A stretch of DNA of 6,343 nucleotides, taken from positions 1 to 6,343 of the forward strand of contig JBEBCD010000034.1 in the NCBI GenBank assembly GCA_041158045.1. Reading direction: 5' to 3'. The stretch's first letter is position 1. The number at the start of each line of letters is the position of its first letter. The translations under genes were made by a program, and so were the position numbers. Positions 1 to 5,855 of the stretch are shown piece by piece. Source of the stretch: CAXRBC01 sp041158045 (GTDB taxonomy: Bacteria; Actinomycetota; Acidimicrobiia; Acidimicrobiales; Ilumatobacteraceae). The notes below the pieces were generated by a model that did not search any database, was not told the DNA's origin, and was given only the letters and a program-made list of their open reading frames with translations.

Positions 1-7
1 CTCACGA

Positions 8-93
8 TGGTGGGCCGGGAAGGATTCGAACCTTCGTAGACATACGCCGGCAGATTTACAGTCTGCTCCCTTTGGCCGCTTGGGTACCGACCC
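8..93 (-). tRNA. tRNA-Tyr (anticodon GTA)
   Basis: On the minus strand this folds as a class II (long variable arm) tRNA. The acceptor stem GGGTCGG (5' end at 93) pairs with CCGGCCC, including one T-G wobble, followed by discriminator A at 11 and an encoded CCA at 8-10. T8 and A9 precede a D-arm with the typical tyrosine-tRNA pattern CCCAAGCGGCCAAAGGGAG. The anticodon GTA lies at 57-59 in a loop flanked by a CAGA/TCTG stem. The T-arm GAAGG-TTCGAAT-CCTTC is perfect. The tRNA decodes UAU/UAC and is charged by tyrosyl-tRNA synthetase. It is divergent from the YajQ gene. Encoding CCA means nucleotidyltransferase is not strictly needed to mature it. No intron is seen. Confidence 0.97.
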
Positions 94-103
94 CGAGACG
101 ATG

Positions 104-130
104 ACGATAGCGGATTCGGTACCGTGTCAC
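104..130 (-). promoter_or_regulatory. Candidate promoter of tRNA-Tyr
   Basis: Reading the minus strand, GTGACA (125-130) matches the -35 consensus TTGACA at five of six bases. TATCGT (104-109) matches the -10 consensus TATAAT at four of six. The spacer is 15 bases, shorter than the optimal 17. The predicted start site falls a few bases upstream of the mature tRNA 5' end at 93, as expected for a tRNA transcript with a very short leader. The -35 box reaches to within three bases of the start codon of the divergent YajQ gene. The call rests on motif match and position only. Confidence 0.3.
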
Positions 131-132
131 GC

Positions 133-621
133 GTGCCGTCGTTCGACGTGGTGTCCGAGGTGGATCGGCAGGAGTTGCGCAACGCCGTCGACCAGGCCTC
201 GCGCGAGCTGGCCAACCGCTACGACTTCAAGGGCACGAACTCCTCGATCGAGCAACAGGACCTCGTCCTCACGCTGCGCACCGCGAGCGAGGACCGCCTG
301 CGCGCCCTCAAGGTCCTGCTCGAGGAACGCCTCGTGAAGCGCCAGATCTCGCTCAAGTCGCTCGACTGGGGCAAGGTCGAGCAGGCCTCCGGCGAGGCCG
401 TGCGCCAGGTCGTGACCGTGAAGGTCGGCGTGTCGGGCGACAAGGCCCGCGAGATCAACAAGCTCGTGAAGGACAAGGGCCCGAAGGGCGTGTCGAGCCA
501 GGCCCAGGACGGGCGCGTGCGCGTATCGGGCAAGAAGCGCGACGACCTACAGGCCGCGATCGCGATGCTGCGGGCGGCGGGCCTCGACATCCCGCTGCAG
601 TTCGTCAACTTCCGCGACTGA
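133..621 (+). CDS. yajQ: YajQ family nucleotide-binding protein (DUF520)
   Basis: The protein is 162 residues, the normal length for the family, and opens with the family hallmark MPSFDVVSEVD. Other conserved blocks are NRYDFKG (residues 28-34), WGKVEQASG (79-87), the lysine-rich stretch around REINKLVKDKGPKGV (106-120), and the C-terminal LDIPLQFVNFRD. YajQ proteins are small soluble proteins with two ferredoxin-like domains that bind nucleotides or nucleic acid; some homologues bind cyclic di-GMP and act as effectors, but no target can be inferred here. I chose GTG at 133 because it gives the family-typical N-terminus. The in-frame GTG at 124 would add MSR and cannot be excluded. Neither start has a clear Shine-Dalgarno sequence. 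The gene is divergent from tRNA-Tyr and convergent with acs, so it is probably transcribed alone. Confidence 0.95.
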   Translation: MPSFDVVSEVDRQELRNAVDQASRELANRYDFKGTNSSIEQQDLVLTLRTASEDRLRALKVLLEERLVKRQISLKSLDWGKVEQASGEAVRQVVTVKVGVSGDKAREINKLVKDKGPKGVSSQAQDGRVRVSGKKRDDLQAAIAMLRAAGLDIPLQFVNFRD

Positions 622-643
622 CCCACCGCTCGTCGCGTGACGG

Positions 644-659
644 CGGTCGGCGGAGACCG
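644..659. terminator. Weak hairpin between convergent yajQ and acs
   Basis: CGGTC (644-648) and GACCG (655-659) form a perfect 5-bp stem with a 6-base loop in the 60-base gap between the stop codons of the two convergent genes. There is no T-tract on either strand, so it is not a classical intrinsic terminator. Its position could serve either gene. In such GC-rich DNA a stem this short may be chance. Confidence 0.2.
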
Positions 660-681
660 GGTCGCCCGCGCGGCGGCGGCG

Positions 682-2643
682 CTAGTCCTCCGCGGGCGTC
701 TCGTGGGCGCGGCGCTGGAGCTCGTCGACCACCGAGGCGTCGGCGAGCGTGGTGGTGTCGCCGAGGTTGCGGCCCTCCGCGACGTCGCGCAGCAGGCGGC
801 GCATGATCTTGCCGCTGCGTGTCTTCGGGAGGTCGGGGGTGAAGTAGATCGTCTTGGGCTTCGCGATCGCACCGATCTCGGTGGCGACGTGGGCGCGCAG
901 GTCGGCCTCCCCCACGCGCTGGCCGCCGCGCAGCGTCACGTAGGCGATGATCGCCTGGCCCGTGGTCGCGTCGTTGGCCCCGACCACCGCGGCCTCGGCG
1001 ACCGCGGGGTGCGACACGAGCGCGGACTCGACCTCGGTGGTGGAGATGCGGTGGCCCGACACGTTCATGACGTCGTCGACGCGGCCGAGCAACCAGAGGT
1101 AGCCGTCGTCGTCGAGCTTCGCACCGTCGCCGGCGAAGTAGCGACCCGGGAATCGGCTCCAGTACGTGTCGCGGTAGCGCTGCTCGTCGCCCCACACGCC
1201 TCGGAGCATCCCGGGCCACGGCGTGGTGAGCGTGAGGTAGCCGCCGCCGCGCGTGACGGGGGTGCCGGACTCGTCGACGACCTCGGCGCCGACGCCGGGC
1301 ACGGGGTGGGTGGCGCTGCCGGGCTTCGTCACCGTCGCGCCGGGGAGTGGGCTGATCATGATCCCGCCGGTCTCGGTCTGCCACCACGTGTCGACCACGG
1401 GGCAGCGCCCCCCGCCGATGTGCTCGTGGTACCAGATCCACGCCTCGGGGTTGATCGGCTCACCGACGCTGCCGATGAGCCGCAGCGACGAGAGGTCGTG
1501 CTTGGCCGGCTCCTGCGTGCCCCACTTCATGAAGGTACGGATCGCGGTCGGCGCCGTGTAGAAGATCGTCACGCCGTACTTCGCCACGAGCGACCAGAGG
1601 CGGTCGTTGCCGGGGTGGTTGGGCACGCCCTCGTAGATCACCTGCGTGGCGCCGTTGGCGAGCGGCCCGTAGACGATGTAGCTGTGCCCCGTCACCCAGC
1701 CGACGTCGGCGGTGCACCAGTAGACGTCGCGGTCGGGGTGGTGGTCGAAGACGTAGCGAAACGTGGTCGCGACGTGCGTGAGGTAGCCGCCCGTCGTGTG
1801 CATGATGCCCTTGGGCTTGCCGGTCGTGCCCGACGTGTAGAGCAGGAAGAGCAGGTGCTCGGCCTCCATGGGCTCCGCGGGGCACTCGGCGGGCGCATCG
1901 GCCATCGCCTCGTGCCACCAGACGTCGCGGCCGGGCGTCATCTCGACGGGGTTGCCGCCGCGGCGCACGACGACCACGTGCTCGATGGTCGGCGTCGACT
2001 CGACCGCGACGTCCGCCTGGGGCTTGAGGGGGAACACCTCCCCGCGTCGCCAGCCGCCGTCCGCGGTGACGAGGACTTTGGCCCGCGCGTCGTTGATGCG
2101 GTCGGCGAGGGCCTGGGCCGAGAAGCCGCCGAAGACGACGCTGTGGGCCGCGCCGATGCGGGCGCACGCGAGCATCGCGACGACCGCCTCGGGGATCATC
2201 GGCAGGTAGACGTTGACGCGGTCGCCCTTGCGCACGCCGAGGCGCAGCAGCACGTTGGCGAAGCGCTGGACGTCCGCGTGGAGCTCGGCGTAGGTCACGG
2301 TGCGCACGTCGCCCGGCTCGCCCTCCCAGTGGATGGCGACCCGGTCGCCGCGACCGGCGAGGACGTGGCGATCGACGCAGTTGTACGACGCGTTGAGCCG
2401 ACCGTCGGAGAACCACCGGGCGAACGGCGCCTCCCACTCGAGCGTGCGGGTGAAGGGCGTCGACCAGTCGAGGAGCTCGCGGGCGTGGCGCGCCCAATAG
2501 GCGACGGGATCGCGGCGGCCCTCCTCGTGGAGGGACGCGTCGCGGACGAGGGCCTCGCGCACGAAGGCCGCGGGGGGCGGGAAGCGGCGGGCCTCGACCG
2601 CGAGCGCGTCGATGCCGCCGGATCCGCCGGGTGTCGACGCCAT
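682..2643 (-). CDS. acs: Acetyl-CoA synthetase (AMP-forming acetate--CoA ligase)
   Basis: The protein is 653 residues, typical for the family. It converts acetate, ATP and CoA to acetyl-CoA via acetyl-AMP in the cytoplasm. Motifs in order: an N-terminal FPPP segment (21-24); the ATP-binding loop YTSGTTGKPKG (269-279); YWCTADVGWVTGHSY (308-322); GSVGEPINP (391-399); VDTWWQTETGG (417-427); D506 in GDGA; the hinge and C-terminal domain motif GRVDDVMNVSGHR (520-532, with R521 and R532); and PKTRSGKIMRR (606-616). K612 is the catalytic lysine that, in the Salmonella enzyme (K609), is switched off by acetylation, so the same control is possible here. The acyl pocket equivalents V317, T318, V393 and W421 match the acetate-specific pattern, W421 being the residue that blocks longer acids. 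ATG at 2643 has a strong ribosome-binding site. An upstream reading frame extension to 2919 would run through the divergent transporter gene and is rejected. No partner gene (phosphotransacetylase, acetyltransferase) is in the window. Confidence 0.97.
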   Translation of the reverse strand: MASTPGGSGGIDALAVEARRFPPPAAFVREALVRDASLHEEGRRDPVAYWARHARELLDWSTPFTRTLEWEAPFARWFSDGRLNASYNCVDRHVLAGRGDRVAIHWEGEPGDVRTVTYAELHADVQRFANVLLRLGVRKGDRVNVYLPMIPEAVVAMLACARIGAAHSVVFGGFSAQALADRINDARAKVLVTADGGWRRGEVFPLKPQADVAVESTPTIEHVVVVRRGGNPVEMTPGRDVWWHEAMADAPAECPAEPMEAEHLLFLLYTSGTTGKPKGIMHTTGGYLTHVATTFRYVFDHHPDRDVYWCTADVGWVTGHSYIVYGPLANGATQVIYEGVPNHPGNDRLWSLVAKYGVTIFYTAPTAIRTFMKWGTQEPAKHDLSSLRLIGSVGEPINPEAWIWYHEHIGGGRCPVVDTWWQTETGGIMISPLPGATVTKPGSATHPVPGVGAEVVDESGTPVTRGGGYLTLTTPWPGMLRGVWGDEQRYRDTYWSRFPGRYFAGDGAKLDDDGYLWLLGRVDDVMNVSGHRISTTEVESALVSHPAVAEAAVVGANDATTGQAIIAYVTLRGGQRVGEADLRAHVATEIGAIAKPKTIYFTPDLPKTRSGKIMRRLLRDVAEGRNLGDTTTLADASVVDELQRRAHETPAED

Positions 2644-2651
2644 GGCTGCCC

Positions 2652-2657
2652 ACCTCC
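2652..2657 (-). promoter_or_regulatory. Ribosome-binding site of acs
   Basis: On the minus strand GGAGGT lies 8 bases before the ATG at 2643. It is a near-perfect Shine-Dalgarno sequence and fixes the acs start against the longer open frame. Confidence 0.8.
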
Positions 2658-2687
2658 GCGCGACGGCGTGCGCCGCCCGCATCGGCG

Positions 2688-2693
2688 AGACTA
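2688..2693 (-). promoter_or_regulatory. Candidate -10 element of acs
   Basis: On the minus strand TAGTCT fits the relaxed actinobacterial -10 pattern TAnnnT and would place transcription start near 2681, giving a leader of about 38 bases that contains the ribosome-binding site. No convincing -35 box is seen 16-18 bases upstream, where the sequence already lies in the divergent transporter gene. The same CTAG core read on the plus strand gives TAGCGA six bases before the transporter ATG, so one site may serve both directions. This is weak evidence. Confidence 0.22.
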
Positions 2694-2703
2694 GCGAGCC
2701 GCC

Positions 2704-3594
2704 ATGGACGCGACGCAGGCCGACACCAACCGAGGATTCGGATTCGCCGAGTGGGCGATCGCCGCCGCCATGGCGCTCACGTGGGGCGCGTCGTTCCTCT
2801 TCATCGACGTGATCATCCGCGATGCGCCGACGCTGTTCGTGCCGTTCGGGCGGGCGTGCTGCGGTGCGGCGGCGCTGTGGCTGCTGCCGGCGTCCCGCGC
2901 GCGCATGGCGCGCGCGCATTGGCCGCGGATGGTCGTACTCGGGCTGGTGTGGATGGCCCTGCCCTTCTGGCTCTTCCCGCTCGCGGAGCGCACCGTCGCG
3001 TCGTCGATCGCGGGGATGATGAACGGCGCGCTGCCCGTGGTCGTCGCGGCGGTGACCGCCGTGTGGCTGCGGCAGGCGCCGAGCGCGTCGCGCGTGGTGG
3101 CCGTGCTCGTGGGCTTCGCGGGCATCGTGCTCGTCGCGCTGCCGTCGGTGATCGAGGGGACCTCGGCGGACGCGCCCGGGATCGCGATGCTCGTCGGCGC
3201 GATCCTGTGCTACGCGATCGGGCTCAACATCGCGCGACCCCTGCTGGACGCGTACCCGCCGATCGTGGTGCTCGCGCGAGTGCTGACGATCGCGGCGGTG
3301 TGGTCGGCGCCGACGGGGCTGGCCGCGGTCGGCGAGGTGCGCTGGACGTGGCCGATGCTGGGGTCGCTCGCCGCGCTCGGCGCGCTCGGGTCGGGGATGG
3401 CGTTCGTGCTGTTCGGTTCGCTGCTGCGGCGCACGGGGCCGGTGCGGGCGATGGTGCCGACCTACTTCACGCCCGTCGTGGGCACGGTGCTCGGCGTCGC
3501 GTTCAACGACGAGCGCATCCAGGCGCTGTCGATCGCGGGGATGGGCGTCGTGATCCTCGGCGCCTGGCTCACGAGCCGGCCGGACGGTCGGTGA
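2704..3594 (+). CDS. EamA/DMT-superfamily membrane transporter
   Basis: The protein is 296 residues with ten hydrophobic segments at about 16-36, 42-62, 75-93, 99-121, 129-149, 158-176, 184-203, 216-236, 241-265 and 274-291. This is the duplicated 5+5 layout of the drug/metabolite transporter superfamily. Typical EamA features are WGASFLFIDVII in helix 1, FGRACCGAAALWLL in helix 2, the AERTVASSIAGMMNGALPV block in repeat 1 (94-112), and the prolines of RAMVPTYFTPVVG in repeat 2 (248-260). Such proteins move small metabolites, often amino acids or toxic compounds, across the inner membrane; the substrate cannot be read from sequence. Start: ATG at 2704 gives a short charged N-terminus before helix 1 but has no good Shine-Dalgarno sequence. 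It is divergent from acs (60-base gap), and its last 26 bases overlap the end of the opposite-strand membrane protein gene. Confidence 0.9.
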   Translation: MDATQADTNRGFGFAEWAIAAAMALTWGASFLFIDVIIRDAPTLFVPFGRACCGAAALWLLPASRARMARAHWPRMVVLGLVWMALPFWLFPLAERTVASSIAGMMNGALPVVVAAVTAVWLRQAPSASRVVAVLVGFAGIVLVALPSVIEGTSADAPGIAMLVGAILCYAIGLNIARPLLDAYPPIVVLARVLTIAAVWSAPTGLAAVGEVRWTWPMLGSLAALGALGSGMAFVLFGSLLRRTGPVRAMVPTYFTPVVGTVLGVAFNDERIQALSIAGMGVVILGAWLTSRPDGR

Positions 3595-5806
3595 GGTCGA
3601 CGACGACGTAGGTCGCGTTGCGGTAGCGGACGGTCCCGACGTCGGACGTCCACTCCGCGCCTGGCTCGAGGCGCACGAGGAACCACCCGACGCCCTTCGC
3701 GACGAGGCGCTCGCGGAGCGCCTCGGTGGGCGCGGCGGCGAAGTCGCGCTGCAGGAGCTTGCGCTCCTCGAACTCGGCGTCGCGCTCCGGCGATGGCCGC
3801 GTGTGGCGCGCAGCCAGGTCCTCGCGCAGGAGGAGCGCGGAGCGACGCGAGAGGGTGGCGGGGAGGAAGTTGCCGTCGTTGGAGGCGATCACCGCATCGC
3901 CGGGCGTCTCGCTGCGGATCCACGCGGTCGCGTCCCGCAGGTCCGGCGCGCCGATGCGGCTGGGCGGATCGACCTCGAGGACGGCGGGGTACCTCGTCCG
4001 CACCGACTCGAACCAGTTGACGAGCCCCGTCGCGACGCCCGCGATCGCGAGTCCGGCGAGGAGCGTGCGCACCACCGCGCCGCGCCGTACCGCACCGACC
4101 GCCGCGAGGACGAGCACGACGCCGAGCGGGACGATCCACGTCGCCCCGCGCGCGAGTCGCAGCAGGATCGCCGTCCCTGAGCCCGAGTCGAGGCTGGGGA
4201 TGGCGCGGGTCGCCACCGCGGCGACGATGCCCGCGCCCGCGACGAGCGACATCACCACACGCCCCGGCCAGGGAGGCCCGGGGTGCTCGGCGATCCGTGC
4301 CGCGACGAGCGGTAGGGCCACCGCGGCCGCGGAGTGCGCGAAGTACAACTGCGATCCGAAGACCGACTCGGTGACGACGGAGACGACGAGTCCCGCGACG
4401 ATCGCCCCGAGCGCGTACCAGGCGTAGGGGTCCGCGGTCCCGCGCCGCGCGAGGACCGTCGCCGCGGGAGCGAGGGCCGCGAGCCCGACCAATCCCGTCA
4501 GCATCACGATCCCGGCGAGATGGGTCGGGCGACCCGGGTAGTCCACGAGCTCGCCCTGGAGGCTCAGCGGGAAGCGCATCGTCGCCAGACGGAGATTGCC
4601 CGCACCGAGGTGGACGACGACGAACGCCACGAGGAATCCAGCGGCGGCGGCGCACGCGTCCGGCGCCAACCGGGAGGCGAACCGGCGCTCGCGGACCGCA
4701 CCCGCGACCGCCGCGATCCCGAGTCCCGCCCCCGCGACGACGCCGTGCGAGATCTTCGCCCCGGTCGCGCACGCCATGAGGAGTCCGGTGAGCGGCCAGG
4801 TCCCGAGTCCCGTGCGCGTGCGCAGGACGAGCAGGAGCCCGAGGGCGAAGAGCCATGCGAATCCGACCATCTGGCTCGCCGCCGACACGAGTCCGAGCCG
4901 GAAGCCCGACCCCCACGCCGTGAAGGTGTCGAAGACGGCGATCCCCAGGAGCGCGACAACGGCCGCGGATTGCGAGGCGACGAGCCGACGCAGCAGCGCG
5001 AGGAGCACCGCGACGACGACGATCGTCCCGAGGAGCAACCCCGATCGACTCATGACGACCCAGTTGGGCGCGCCGGTGACGCGCTCCAAGAGCCCGAACC
5101 ATCCGTACACGAGCCAGTGGTAGCGGATCGGATAGCCCGCGGCGATCGGGTTGGCCGCGATGCCGTCGTGTGCGAAGGCGCGGCCGATCGCCTCGAAGAA
5201 GCCGTAGTCGCTGTCCTCGATCCACCACGTCGTGGGACGCGTCGCGAGGCCCCATCCGAGGGCCGGGGCGGCGCCGACGATCGCGGCGATCCGAACGACG
5301 CGGGCCGCGCGGCGACCGATGCGCGCGGCGACCCCGGGCTCGGTGGTGAGCAGCCACGCTGCGCCACAGATCGCGACCGGCATCGGCCAGTACCATCCGG
5401 CGCCGAGCATCAGCGCCGTCGCGACCAGGATCCAGAGGCCGTCGCGCAACACGGGCCGATCGACCGCGTCGTCGCGGCGAATGCGGATCGCCAACGCGAC
5501 GCCGACGGGGACCACCCACCCCCACCCTGCGCCCACCGTCCCGAGCACAACCTGATCGGCGACGAGCGCCAGCGACATGCCGGTCACCGCTCCGAGCGAG
5601 CCGCGCTCGAGCGACGTCAGTGACGCCGTCGGCCACGCCGCACGGAGCACGACGATCCCGGACCACCACTGCATCGCGACCACGACGGCGATGCGGACCG
5701 CGTCGATCGGCGCGACGTCGGAGATCCACTGCGCCGCGGCGAGCGCGGCGACGGTCGCGACGATCGGACCGAGCGTCGGGGTGATGGATCGTCGCACGCC
5801 GCGCAC
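3569..5806 (-). CDS. Large polytopic membrane protein, putative GT-C type glycosyltransferase
   Basis: The protein is 745 residues: a long hydrophobic region (about residues 10-600, more than a dozen predicted helices) and a soluble C-terminal domain (about 605-745). About seven helices precede a hydrophilic loop at 188-230 containing WWIEDSDYGFFEAIGRAF and YPIRYHW. Acidic residues E197, D198 and D200 in such a loop recall the catalytic motif of GT-C enzymes, which transfer sugar from a polyprenyl-phosphate donor outside the cytoplasm. Another polar motif is TGAKISHG (348-355). The C-terminal part carries DATAWIRSETPGDAVIASND (625-644), a pattern I associate with the soluble tail of GT39/YfhO-like membrane proteins. 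Enzyme class is inference; a non-enzymatic membrane role is possible. GTG at 5806 is chosen because GGGAG lies 9 bases upstream; GTG at 5830 or 5797 are alternatives. The gene is divergent from a GT2 glycosyltransferase, which fits a shared envelope-glycan role. Its end overlaps the transporter gene tail to tail. Confidence 0.75.
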   Translation of the reverse strand: MRGVRRSITPTLGPIVATVAALAAAQWISDVAPIDAVRIAVVVAMQWWSGIVVLRAAWPTASLTSLERGSLGAVTGMSLALVADQVVLGTVGAGWGWVVPVGVALAIRIRRDDAVDRPVLRDGLWILVATALMLGAGWYWPMPVAICGAAWLLTTEPGVAARIGRRAARVVRIAAIVGAAPALGWGLATRPTTWWIEDSDYGFFEAIGRAFAHDGIAANPIAAGYPIRYHWLVYGWFGLLERVTGAPNWVVMSRSGLLLGTIVVVAVLLALLRRLVASQSAAVVALLGIAVFDTFTAWGSGFRLGLVSAASQMVGFAWLFALGLLLVLRTRTGLGTWPLTGLLMACATGAKISHGVVAGAGLGIAAVAGAVRERRFASRLAPDACAAAAGFLVAFVVVHLGAGNLRLATMRFPLSLQGELVDYPGRPTHLAGIVMLTGLVGLAALAPAATVLARRGTADPYAWYALGAIVAGLVVSVVTESVFGSQLYFAHSAAAVALPLVAARIAEHPGPPWPGRVVMSLVAGAGIVAAVATRAIPSLDSGSGTAILLRLARGATWIVPLGVVLVLAAVGAVRRGAVVRTLLAGLAIAGVATGLVNWFESVRTRYPAVLEVDPPSRIGAPDLRDATAWIRSETPGDAVIASNDGNFLPATLSRRSALLLREDLAARHTRPSPERDAEFEERKLLQRDFAAAPTEALRERLVAKGVGWFLVRLEPGAEWTSDVGTVRYRNATYVVVDLTDRPAGS

Positions 5807-5815
5807 GCCGTCATT

Positions 5816-5820
5816 CTCCC
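5816..5820 (-). promoter_or_regulatory. Ribosome-binding site of the putative GT-C gene
   Basis: On the minus strand GGGAG lies 9 bases before the GTG at 5806. The alternative GTG at 5830 has no such motif and the one at 5797 would be 18 bases away, so this site favours 5806. Confidence 0.5.
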
Positions 5821-5843
5821 ACTCGCGCACGAGCGAGCAGCGG

Positions 5844-5849
5844 TACAGT
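5844..5849 (+). promoter_or_regulatory. Candidate -10 element for a leaderless GT2 transcript
   Basis: TACAGT fits TAnnnT and matches TATAAT at four of six bases. It ends exactly six bases before the GTG at 5856, so the expected transcription start coincides with the start codon. No Shine-Dalgarno sequence is placed properly before this GTG. Together these suggest a leaderless mRNA, a common arrangement in actinobacteria. No -35 box is evident. Confidence 0.4.
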
Positions 5850-5855
5850 GGCGGG

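Noticed and set aside
637..2694. A 685-codon open frame on the plus strand opposite acs
   Set aside because: It mirrors the minus-strand acs gene, is rich in low-complexity R/G/A/D/V content and shows no domain. Long antisense frames are expected at this GC content.
2644..2919. N-terminal extension of acs by 92 codons
   Set aside because: It would overlap the divergent transporter gene, has an arginine-rich non-family sequence, and the ATG at 2643 has a strong ribosome-binding site and gives the normal family length.
4334..5623. A 429-codon plus-strand frame rich in R, E, D and H
   Set aside because: It is the antisense shadow of the membrane protein, which has coherent hydrophobic segments on the other strand. 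The charged composition is the complement of hydrophobic codons.
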